Positions 11,901 to 23,900 of a stretch of DNA of 64,000 nt are shown one piece after another. This stretch comes from Rhabdornis inornatus (lineage: Eukaryota > Chordata > Aves > Passeriformes > Rhabdornithidae), in the NCBI GenBank assembly GCA_013397075.1, contig VWZS01008191.1, positions 233,555 through 297,554 on the forward strand, in the 5' to 3' direction. Every line of letters begins with the position of its first letter. Within the stretch, counting starts at the first letter, position 1. Under the pieces are notes generated by a model. That model did no database searches. It had not been told where the DNA came from and saw only the letters and a list, made by a program, of their open reading frames with translations. Made by a program: the position numbers and the translations under genes.

Positions 11901-14900
11901 TGTGTCAGAATTTTGCAAGGGAGATTGGCTCAATTCCTGGTGTATATGAAGACAATATCTCTCCTCTGTTCCTGGTTAGTTATGGGTAAATATTCATCAT
12001 GTCAAAAATAATTGTGTATATTGGAAACTGCTTGTGTTCTCTGCTAGAGGGAGCAGCTTTTCCTCCCCTCTCCCCAACACATCCTTCTAAACCTTATTGT
12101 TGATGTTAATCCCTTTTCCCAGGTTTTAGCCAAAGAAGTTGGGGAAGATGTGAATATCCAAACTCTCTTGACCAATTCTGGCAGCTGGCGTGGACGAGCT
12201 CAGCAAATTCTTCTTCTCCAAACCAGGGTGAGTTCCGACCCTGCACGCTGCCATTTCAGCTGGAATTCTTTCTAAGTAGAGATTTCACCTCAATTTAAGG
12301 TAAAAGTACTGTCAGTTCTTCATTAATTCTTAACATCTCTGTGTTGATGTGTGCACACCATGTTAATGACTCTGTTGCAGCCGTGCAAGCTTTGGTGTTT
12401 CAGCTGGGAATCTTTCACATCTGTGTCAATGGGAGGAGATCAGTGACCTTGGAGAGCTATGGCAGCCTAGTTCAAGTCCCAGGGTGTTTTGAAGGTGCCT
12501 CTCTCCACTGAGAACAGAAGGAGCCCTGTCAGTGTCTGTGCTCTGACTTAGACACCTTTGTTCAGTGCTTGGAGTCAGATGGGAAGAATTGAGGCCAGAT
12601 CAGGTTTTCAAGTTGTTCCCTCAGGAGCTTCAGTTAAATCTTTAACTCTTGAGTCTTCTGAAGGGCAGAGTTTAGCTGAAATGTCAGCAGGAGGCAGGGA
12701 GGCAGTTTTGTCTGCATCTAAATAAAACTTCTCTTAGGCAATTTGACATGTAATTTTCCCATTTTTCTTCTATTCAATTATATGCCATCAAACTATGATT
12801 TTTTGCACTCTGATTGACTGAGATTTTTAACCTCTGCTTTCCCTTGAGCAAATTACATTTCCCCCTGTTATATTCCCTGCCTGGGGTTCATCTGAACACT
12901 GTTCCTACTGTTCCCTGCTCTAATGTACAGATTTCTTTCTGATCCAGACTCCTCGGGCCCCTTCTGTAGTCAGTGGGGATCTTGTAAATGCAGTCACTGG
13001 ATCAAAAGTGAGGCAGGTTCTTCCAAAGCAGGGCAGAGGAACTGAGCTGTGGCAGTGCCCAGTTCCTTCTACTGACTATGAAAGCAGCCTGCAGTGAGCA
13101 GTTGACAAGCTGAGTTCGCTTGGATTCACACAACAGCAATTCCAAATGTTCTGGAGTGCCTGTCTGGCCTCCAAATGTGGCTCCACAAAGGCACAGATCT
13201 CCCATGTGTCCCAAATCTCCTTCCTGCACAGATGCCCTAAAATCTGCATGTTTATTAGCAGCTAAATTTCAATTTGAAAGACCAGACACTGCTCTGTGTT
13301 AGTTAACCATGACAATATCAAGAAATAATCTGAGCTGCCTTTGGCTGTGTCCTCTTTGTGCTGTACCCCCGGTAAAACTCTGGGTGAGTTGTCATTATTG
13401 TGCCATAGGTTCAAGAGCTGGAGCATAAATTGAGTCAAAACAAGATCAGAACTTCACTGCTTGAGAGAGATGAGGGATTTCTGGAATTTGCTGATCCAAG
13501 GAAGTTGTCTGTCCAAGAGAAGAACTTGCTGAAGATTCGCAAGTTGGAAAAAGAAAAGAAGGAATCTTTGGAGGTAAAATCCTGTGAACTGACAGAGTCC
13601 TGTTTGGGTGTGGAGCAGTGTGTAATAACTTGTTCTGTATTCAGGGTGTGTTACACCCTACCTAAAACCATTTCACAAACCCACCTGATCTGCTTGAGGA
13701 AGCTCTGCCCCACTTCACAGCCAAGCCCTGCTACAGCTGCACCCAAACTCCTTAGAACCACTCTCACTCCTTGGCCAGGTGTGCATTCTTCATCCCAAAA
13801 ACAGACATCCCTCACACCTTCTGTATCTGTAGGGTTCTGGGCTTCTCCATTTGAACAGAATAATGGTGAATCAGAATCCAGAATAATGGAGAATCAACCC
13901 AGACCACTTGGATTCCTGAGCAGACACACCCTTTTTGGATGCTGGCAAGCAGGCAGCAAGTAGAATTTATAATTTCTAGTTCCTTAGGAACAATACAGTA
14001 TTCCAGTACCATTTTTTAGATTCTACCAGGTAATGTGTGGTTCTTTGTGTTCACCACAGCACCTGGAGCTTGGTGATGAGTTATAACTTTCATTTCCTTT
14101 ACATCACTGCAGAAACTCACCGAGCAACACAACACTCTCCAAAAAAACCATGAGGAATTGAAAAAAAAACTTGATGCCTCAAGAGCCAGGAACCAAATGC
14201 TGTGTGGAGAGGTGAAGATGCTGAAGGGACAGATTGGAACCTTGCTGGAGAAAGGGAAACATGATGATGAGCTCATAGATGCCTTGCTGGTACAGTCTGT
14301 GTCTGTTGGTCCCAGCCCTGTTTCTGTAGGTGATAAAACATGATGTCATTTCATGACACACACAACCTTAGGGTGTGCAGGAGCCTGACAGATCCAGCTG
14401 TGACAGCCAGAGGTTTCCTTGTCAGCTGAAATCCTTCTGCATTTTGGATCAGGTCCTGTAAGGGCTGTGAGGCAGCACCAAGTGTGACAGTTGCCATCAA
14501 GTGGCCCTGAGCTGCAGGGACTGGCAGAAACATTTTGCAGAAGGATTGAAGTAGGTGGAGGAAGGGCTTCAGTCCCGACCCAAGGTGCTGGCCTGTGTTC
14601 TTTGTTCTGCTTTCAGCTCCACTGGTAGATTTTTTTTTTCCTTAGTATGCCTGCAGTCCTGCAGGAATTTTGTCTGTAACAAAACTTCCATTTATTTTGT
14701 TACACAAAATACACATAACACACAAGCTGAACCATGAGTACTAAACCATGTTCACACTCACTTGCAGTAGCTGGAACTGAGGGGATTTGGCCTCTTCAAA
14801 ACCAGGAGTTTTAGCAAAGGCTCAAAGATGCTGAGAAAGAAATAAATGGCTGCTGTCATGGTCCTGCCATGGTTCTAGACAGCCTTCCTCAATTAAAATA

Positions 14901-17900
14901 GCAAATATATTAGAGAATATGCCACCTCCTAGTGGGGTTAATTCTGTGTTTCCTGATCCAGCTCCTCACTAGTTTCAAAGCACTCAGATTTCCCTGCTGC
15001 TGTAGGTAGATTTTAGCTCAGCTGGCATTCACTCTTCTCCCACTAGGTACTGTGGGTGCTGACCAGCAGATCAGGGGAGCCAAAGAACATTTGTCACTTT
15101 TTCTGAGTATTCCCACTAAAATTAGTACAGAAAGATGCAAGTTTATTTGGGAAGAGATGCTTAATCTCTTTTATCCCTTCTATCACAAAAGCACTTTACT
15201 TGCAGGTTGTTGGCCTGACAGAACAAACTGCCTGACAGGTATTAGATTTGTCAGTGTGGGAAAAAACCTCCAAAACCACTGGTGAAGCAGCCTGGCCTCG
15301 TATCTGTCATTCCACAGTACCCTCAGCTTTTAATATCACTATCACATGATCTGATCATGTTCTAATACCACAAAAAGCACATTGAAATCTTGAGTTTCAC
15401 TCAGCTTATGGAAAAAGTCACTTCTTTATCAAAGACCAGCCTTTCTTGCTCTGTTTTCTGCTACACTGAGCAGCAGAGCTGGCAGCAAATTGAGTCTGAC
15501 CATTGCTCAGATCAACATAATAAATCAAATTGCCAAAGTGGCACCAGGGACACCAGTGTGCTCCCACCAAGGAATGGGCTTGGCAGGGCAGGGGCTTGCC
15601 CTACCATTCCTAAATGGATATTTGTCTTGGGGGCATTTAAAATAATCACTGTGTACAAAATAAAGATCTCACCTGTTTCTCTTTTACCAGAGCCAGCAGA
15701 AGCAAATGCAGGAGATCTTAAAGGTCCTGAGCCAGAAGGAGTATGTGCTCAAGGAGCCTTGGCAGATGATGGGGCACCACTCGAGTGGGGAGACTCAGGA
15801 ACAGAACCTGATAAACCAGCTCAGGGAGTTGGTGGCTGATCGAGAAGCAAAAATTCAAATGCTGGTGAAGGAGATTGGAAAACTCACAGTTGGGGTAAGA
15901 AGAACAAATTAATTAGAGGAGCACACTTGGTAATCACTTCAGATCTGCTCTTCCACATCCTTGTCCCTTGTTATCTGAGATGGTTGCTGCCTCCAGACAG
16001 TGATCCCTGTCCTACTGACAGACTTTCCTGATGGAATGATAAAGCAGGAATTCTCTTTTGTAACTCCTCAGTTCCTTTGTGCATAACTTCAGGCTGTTTC
16101 AGCAGCAGCAAACACAGAAATACCAATCACATCCCCATGTGAGCCCATGTCAGGACTGTCACTGGCTGACAGCAGGACTTGGGGCAGCACTGGGGACTCT
16201 GTGTTCAGCACCCTTGGCTGCTGGAAGGAGGAAGCAAACAAAAGTGTCACACCAACATCACCAGGTACCCAGCTACTGCTGTCTCACAGTCAGGATTTGT
16301 GAAGAGTATTTAGGCATCCCACTCCCACTGGATCCAAAACCCTCCTGGGGTTATGGTGAGGTTGTGGATCTGCCAGATACCTCAGGAATGGGGGCTGGAG
16401 GATTGAACTCAGGATCAAACCTGGGTTAGGGACACAAACCAGCTGTGCTGGCAGTGATGATGCTGCACTGTGGGTTATTAGCACACTCTGATTTCATATG
16501 AAACTGCCCTTTTTACTGACTTCTGCTTTGTTTTCATCCTGCAATAGAATTAAAGCAAAGCTCCTGAGGAGGTCCTGTAAATGAAAAATTCTGGCTTGCT
16601 TGTAGCAATAATCAAAAGCTGCTGATTTGGCATTGGTGCAGCTGTTTTCCTCTGAACTATGTAATTAATTTTGTAACATGCTCCACCATTAACAGAAAAA
16701 AATCTGCCCATCCATAGAACATGCCAGGAGCTGCTCATCCACCATGCTCTGAGCACTCAGGATCACCTGAAGGATCAGCCAGCAGCAAGGCTGGAGGGAC
16801 AGAATCTGCCTGGTAAGAAGACCAGAAATTCAATATTTCAAGTTGTTTGAGTAATCCAGGAGCCTGGTTTTCCCAGAGAGTTTCATCAAACCACAAGTGC
16901 TTTGTGCCAACAGCTGTGGCAGCCTGTTTGCAATATATGGGAATCTCTAATCACATTATCTCTTGGACTTTTGTCCTGGAACTGAGAAGGATGTACAGAC
17001 TTGCAGACATGACTAGATTTGGCATGGTGGTTGTGCAGCTATTTCTCCTCCTGCAGCTCAGATAATGTTTATGTGGTCAGCTTAAGTGCCTGGGAGTCTT
17101 TTCCCTTATGAGACACGGGGCTTCTAACGAGCAGATTTCTGTGAGCAGGGTGAGGAATGAATGCAAAGTGCCATTTAGCACTAAATCACTGGTGCATTAT
17201 TTAAATCAATAAATGCTCTTTGAGTAGGATTTACATGCAGAAATGTTGCAAGCACTCCACATCATTTGTTCTTACCAAACACCTTCTTTAAAGCCTCGCT
17301 GAGGATTGTGTAAATTACACTAATTTAGTGCAGCAATAAATCTGATTTCTGTTTACACTGATGTGACTCTGGGTCACTCTGGCTGTGTGAAGGGACCATG
17401 GTACCACAGCAAGTTATATCCTTTCTTGTTAAATTGCTGCTGAGTTTGTTGCTAAAGAGTTCATGGTCTAATTGATAGTGGGGGTTTGAGACTGGTCTGA
17501 TGGGGATGGGGGAAATTTTTCATCAAGGTAAAGTTAAAACTGATCTCTTCTGTGTAATTTCCTGCCTCATTGCTTTAGACACCAAATTTGGCTTTAAAAT
17601 CAGCTGAGTATCCCTGAGTCTAAGTAGAACATTACTATAAAATTTACGAAGAATTCTGTGGTTTTGAGTTAGAGTTAAAACATCCTTAATCTGAAAGTTT
17701 CTGCACCCTTCTGACTGTTTTAGTTCTCCCCCTTCTAACTCTGCAGAGGTTGTTGTGCTCTCCTGGAGCAAACCTATATTTTATCCCTTTTTTTTTTTTT
17801 TTTTTTTACCTCACATGNNNNNNNNNNCACATGTCTGCTGATAGTAAGCAGGAACCAAAGCTGGGTAATGGCTTTGTGAAAACCACTAAGTGCAATGCAT

Positions 17901-20900
17901 AAATTATTGCTTGTGTACAGGGCCAAGGGCTCTGTCACGGAAAGAGCTGACGTGTCAGGTGGGCAATGAATGATCCTGAAAAACTCTAAGAGCTGTTAAT
18001 AACTTGGTCAGCAAGGCTCACTCCTTCCATTAACTTTAATATGCTGATGAACTCTCAATTCTGTCTTGCTGTAGTGAATCATCTTTTCCTATCAGAAAAG
18101 GTGAAATGAAAAACGCTATAAATAGATGCTAAACTCTTTGGAGATGGCAGAGTAAAAATTTGCATTTTTAGACTGGGCCAAGGCTGTCAGTGTCAGCCTT
18201 AACTTGAGTTTAGGATTAACTACTCCTAGCCTAGAAGGCACATCTGTCACTTCCACGATATTAAGGCTTCATTTTCTTGTTAGCTACAGCTAAAGTAAGG
18301 AAATGTGGGGTAAGCCTACAGGGACTTGGCTTTGGGCAACTGAACTCACGTTGAGGGAACAAGCTCCTCCTGAAATGGGGCGTCCCAAGCAAGCACACAC
18401 CCGAATGGGGCGTCCCAAGCAAGCACACACCCGAATGGGGCGTCTCAAGCACGTATCATTATACATAAAACTCACCCAGGCTGGCAGTGATATTCCAGTG
18501 TTATGAGCTGGCTGCTCCTCTTACAACAGTGAACCTGACAGATCTTCCTGAGGGTTTTCACAAAGCAGATTTCATGAAGCTGTGTAAAATATCTTTTTAA
18601 GGGCACTGGGAAATACAAGTTGTGCACTGCATTGCAGAGCAGGGGTCACTTTGTTAGGAAAATCTGTGATGTGCAGACACCATCGAACTGCACAGAGCTG
18701 GGATTGCCTCTCCCAGTGCTGGGTGAAGGTGTGAGGTGAGGGAACTCCTCCCTACAAAACACAGACATGGGGAAAGGAATTCTGGGAGGACTGCCCTGTA
18801 TGAAGTTTTCCTCCCCCCAGCACAGTGTCCACGATGGGCCATGTGCTCGTGGAGTCAGCAGCCACAGAGCCTTTCCTCCTCAGGGACACCATCCCATCTG
18901 GAAGGTGGATATATAAACTTCATTATCAGCAAGGGAGGTCCTCTGCCATGCTCTGCAAGCTCCTGGAAATCCTTGTCCTGCTTGCCTGGTTTCTGTAATT
19001 AAAGTTTCTTGCACCTTCCCTCCTACCTGAAGCTGTCCAAGAGCTCTAACATCTGATTTCTCTCTTAATTTTGTGGTTGATTGCTTGTTTGACGCCACTC
19101 TTTTCCATTTTTACTCCCAACCACCAAGATTTCTTCTTCTTTTTTTTTGTTCTAAAGAAGATCTTCCTGAATGCAGAGAGGTCAGAGAAATAATGAAGTA
19201 CATAATAATGGGATACATGGGAAAACTGCCCCTTCATTTCAGCACACATTGGCCACAAGAACAGCCATTGTGCAAATGCTGCCTGAAGCCTTTCAGAGAG
19301 AGAAAATCAATAGCAGGGCATTTAATAGTTCAGTGTAGCACTTGGGAGATACAATCTCCTTTTACTTTGGCAGTAGCAGTGGGAGGAGAGTCAGGGATAA
19401 TGAATTGATCAGAGGTGGATGTTTGTTTTCAGGGGTGGTGGGGAGGGGAAGCATCCAGGAAGCAGCTTTCTAGTGATGCTCCCTGTGACTTTATATCCAA
19501 ATATTTCTGTTCTATTTATTGCAGTCTAGAGCTGGGTGCTGGGGGGAGGTAGTGAGCCTGGCTCTGCATTCTGTCTTCACCTTCAGACAAGTGTATTGGA
19601 GATAGTGCTCAAATCCTGCCTTCGTTTCATTTCTTTCATTTAAGAAGTGGCAACAGAGTCTCTGTGCTTGTGCTTTCCTCAGGTGTGATGGCACGGACAG
19701 CTTGAGCTGGGGAGTGCTGGTGAGAGAGCTCTTAGAGCAAAAGGCTCTGTGCCAGGCTGCTGAAGTGGACAGGAACAACCTCCTGGAGATGGTGACTGTG
19801 CTGCAGAAAAGGTACAGCCTCATCCCAGCAGCATCCTTTGTGGGGTGCTGGGATCAGGGAACACTGTGGAGTCTGGGACATGCACTCCAGTACATCACAC
19901 GCTGCCATCCTTGCCTTCAATAGGGGCTTTTCAATTTTTTTTCTGCTCAATTTCCCTGCCTGGCTGATGATTCATTCTTTTTATTGTTCTTTTAGAACAA
20001 AGGGCAGAAAAAATGGAGCCATCTTCCAGCTTGCTGCACCTAGATAAAACCAGAATTGCTGTATTTATATATGCACGGCCTTATTGAGGCAGCAATATTA
20101 TTCATCAGTAGTAAATACTGTAATTATTGGTATAATATTCTCTTCCAAAGCTTTTCACATTATTTTAAAGTTTCATTGTATCCTTTTCTAAATGAATTTA
20201 TTCTGGTTTAACTGAGGCATAGCAGTGATTCTTTTTAAATTTTATTTTCTATGATTCAATTCAATGTAAGATGATATTAAAAGCCAGTTATGTTTTGAAG
20301 GAGAGAAGGGAAAGCAAAATAATTTTTTTGGCCACCTTTCAGCTACTGGTTTTTTTTTTCCCCAGTATGTGTTATTTGATTCCCAAATCTGTATTCCAAT
20401 ATTGGAAGTATACTCCTGTCTGTGTGCTTGTCAATACATTAAGCACTGTTTGCTCACTTGCTTTAATTTACCATAGTTATCATTCTCACTTGTATAATTT
20501 TTGTCCTGCGTGATTAATCCCAGTCAGAAAAAAAATAGATTTTTCTTTTAGAACGGTGGAAAAGGTGCTTTTAAAGCTAAAATCTGGAAATACATGCTGG
20601 GAAAAATCTTTTTCATGTTTGTAAGCCCAGTGACTTTAATAGAGCTGTGCAGTCAGATGAGAATGGGGCTGTGAGTGGTAACTGAAGTGTGGCCACCACC
20701 AGTATGGGATAATGAAAAACAGAGTCAATGAAATGCACAGTTGCTTGTAAAATGTGCCATAAACTGATGATTCAGCAGCTCCACAGTTATCACACATTTA
20801 TCAAGCAGGTAACATAAATTTTGTGAGACTGTGTGCAATAACTCTTGGAAGACCTCAGGGTAATATAGCACCTGTCAGATTTCAACGTGAATCTATTTTT

Positions 20901-23900
20901 AAAAATCAGGTTTTCCTCCTCTTCCCTCCACTGCTGGGGTGTAACAAAGCTCAGGTGACACAGATAATGCTTAAATTGAGAGAGGAGCCCTGGGAATTGT
21001 TACAAGTGGGATTTTTCTACAGCATTTTAGTTTAAATTATTCCTATTGGCAGATGGTTCCATTAAAAAATCCCACAGATCTTGCCATTTTCCTCCACTTT
21101 TTGTGTAAAGTGGATGCCAGAGGAACACCAGGGTCAAATGAAAGTTTAGTGAATGCAGAACCACTGAGAGGAATAAAATATCTCAGAGCACATCACCAGC
21201 CTGGGAATTCACTGCCACAGGAGGTCGAGTCTTGCCTGTAGCTACATTTTTAAGCCAGTGATATAATTTTATTAGAGTTGTATTTTTTTTTTTTTTAGTT
21301 ATTCCAGCTAGGAGGGAAATAAACTAATCAAGTCTCTTGATTCAGACAATAACTAGCTTCCACACGTGGGGTCTGGAGGGAAATTCTCTTATTCAGTCCA
21401 ATCCAGTGGGTCAATCTGTGTTTCTTTTTAGCTTTAAACTCCTTGGAATCATTTGGTGTCAGTCATTGCCCCACTGGCAGCGTCTGTGGGTGCCCATCAG
21501 ATTTTTGCAGTTAATTTTCTGAGAGTTTATGCAGGATGGAGAGAGGCAATTTGCCTTTTTTTTTATGTAACCACCAGTTTCTTTTCCACCCTCTCCCATC
21601 CATGGTCATGTCTAATGGCAAGTTTATTAAAAGCAGCCTCAAGTTTCTTTTCTTCCTCTCAGATAACTGACGCAAATGTTAGACTGTTTTTATAAACTAT
21701 TTGCCTTCCAAGCTTTCCCAGAGTGTCTAAAAAATGCAGTTTATTATTTCTGTAATAAAAGATCTCTCCTCTGCAATCTGCAGCTTCCCTGCTCATCTGA
21801 GGGATGAATTCACACAGGGAGCCAGAATTAAGGGATCTGAGCAACCTCCATTAACAAACCCATTGTTTCCAACTGTACTCATTAGTTAATTCTCTTTTGC
21901 ATATTTAGAAGATGTCACCTGATGCAATTTCACTGGGATTTCTGCCTTTGGATGCATGGAAAGTTCTTTCCATTCTGTTGGGAGCTCTGCAGGAAGAAGC
22001 AGGATTCTGTACCAAGACTGATTTGGTATAGATGTGACACAAATGAGCTGAACTCCTTTTTTTTTTTTTTTCTTTGCCTGTCAGTGCGAGTGAAGGCAGC
22101 AATGAAATCTTGGTAGTTGAGCAGAAGCTTGAGGAGGAGCGGCAGCGGAGTGACTTCTTGGAACAGCAGCTTGAAAAGCTGCAGGTGGATCCAGGGAGCA
22201 GCACAAGTGCACAGAAACCTGCCCTGAGGAAAAGAAAGGGTGAGGGGGAGCCTTCAGCCACAGCCACGTCCCCTGTTTCACCTCTGGGCTTTATAGACAG
22301 CGACAACATTGGGGCTCCACCTGCCAAACCCAGCCGAGTGCTTGACCTTGTGGTGATGGGACCTGCTCAGACCCAGGAGGAAGGCAGGAGGAAAAATCCT
22401 GGCCCTTCCTAACTGAAGAGGATTTTCCCACAGGTCTCAGTGGGAGCAGGATTTTTGTAGTGTGTTTTCATGGGGTAACTCCAAAAAAAAAAAGCTTTCC
22501 TCTGCTCTGTGTTGCCTCCAGAGCTCCCTTTGCACTCGTGCCTGAGGGATTCAGCTGAAGGTTAAGAGCAGAATTAAAGGACGCATCCCAATTTAAGGTC
22601 TGTCAGTGGCTATGAAAAATTATTGCTGGTGATGAAGTAATTAGATCTGGTGTAATTTATTATCCCATGAACGTGATAATCTCCTGCTATAAATATGAAA
22701 ACCTCCCTGGCGTAGTTAAAGAAGAAGAATTCATGGTGGATGTTAAATTTTTATTTCCCTGATCAGATCCTTTTATTGCTTAAGGACTCTGATTCTGTAA
22801 AGTGTCTAAACCAATAAAACGGCACATATTCTTAAGGAAATTTTTCCAGTGGTTTTCCTTTTTATGTGTATTTTTGTAAAGTAAAAAGACTTCAAATGCC
22901 AGAAGATGAACAGCAGGGAGGGGAATTTCAATTTGGCAAATGTTGGGGCAGTGTCAGGCTGAGTTAGGGAGACCCGAGGGAGCACAGGGCTCATCAGAGA
23001 CCTTGGATGAGCCCTTCAGAGGAACCTTTATACTGAATGGGGACTGAATGGGTGCCTCAAACCTACTCCTCTCTGTAAAACATGGATTTGTTCCTTAGAG
23101 CAGGATTGCTGTGTCCTTGGAAGGGGCTCCAGCTCACACTGACTCATGTGGATTTTTTTATGAGCACTGATTTTTAGAGTTGTCTCACCTATACTAACTG
23201 AGAGCAGAAAAGAGTTTATATCCCAATAGTGTGAGAGCATTCTGGTGCTGTTTTGTACAGAGTTTAACTGAGTTTCTGGGTGCTCAGGCTTTTACACATC
23301 CTGGTCAAGTGTTGATGTGTTCTGTTATCAAAGATTCCCCTTGCAAGCTCCAAGAGAGACAAACTCTCCAGGTCCTGAGCTTTTTGGTCAAGTTTTGTTG
23401 TGCTGTAGTAAAGTTTTAGTATCTGTCCTCTGGCAGCTGGCATTTCATAGCCAGAGGAAGAAGCTGTTTTCACCAGTGTGACAGATCCCTTCTTACTAAA
23501 TATTTAGTTCATTAATCTCCTCTGCTTAAGGACTAAAAGCAAAAGTAGAAAAGGATTGCCAGTAAGGCTAATAAGGAGAAATCTCTCTAAATCCATGAGA
23601 TGAGTAGGTAACAATCTATTTCACTCTCCTGCTTTGATGTGAGCTTTGTGATGTGCCAAAACTGGAGTTTGTACAAGAACCAAGTCTACAAGCCTGTAAT
23701 ACACCTCTTCAGCAGAGTATGGAGGTTATCTCAATGCTTTCATGCCAGTGGTTGAGGAAATAAGAAGAAATGAAAAGCTTGAATACAAAATAGAGACTAG
23801 AGAACCTGCTAATTAACATAGTATTTTCCTTTCTTTCTGAAAGTGCAAAATTGGAGAGAGCTGATCTAATTGCTAATCTAATGTTTCTGGTCTCTTCAAT

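Noticed and set aside
13430..13963. Extended 177-codon frame beyond CCDC13 exon 7
   Set aside because: Only the part up to 13573 is coiled-coil and conserved; the rest is intron read past a good gtaaaa donor.
16761..16812. 52-nt alternative form of CCDC13 exon 10 using acceptor gcactcag
   Set aside because: It would leave one carried base where exon 11 needs two, breaking the reading frame; the 95-nt form fits.
18374..18450. CRISPR-like array
   Set aside because: The units are directly adjacent with no unique spacers, in an intron of a vertebrate gene; a simple tandem repeat.
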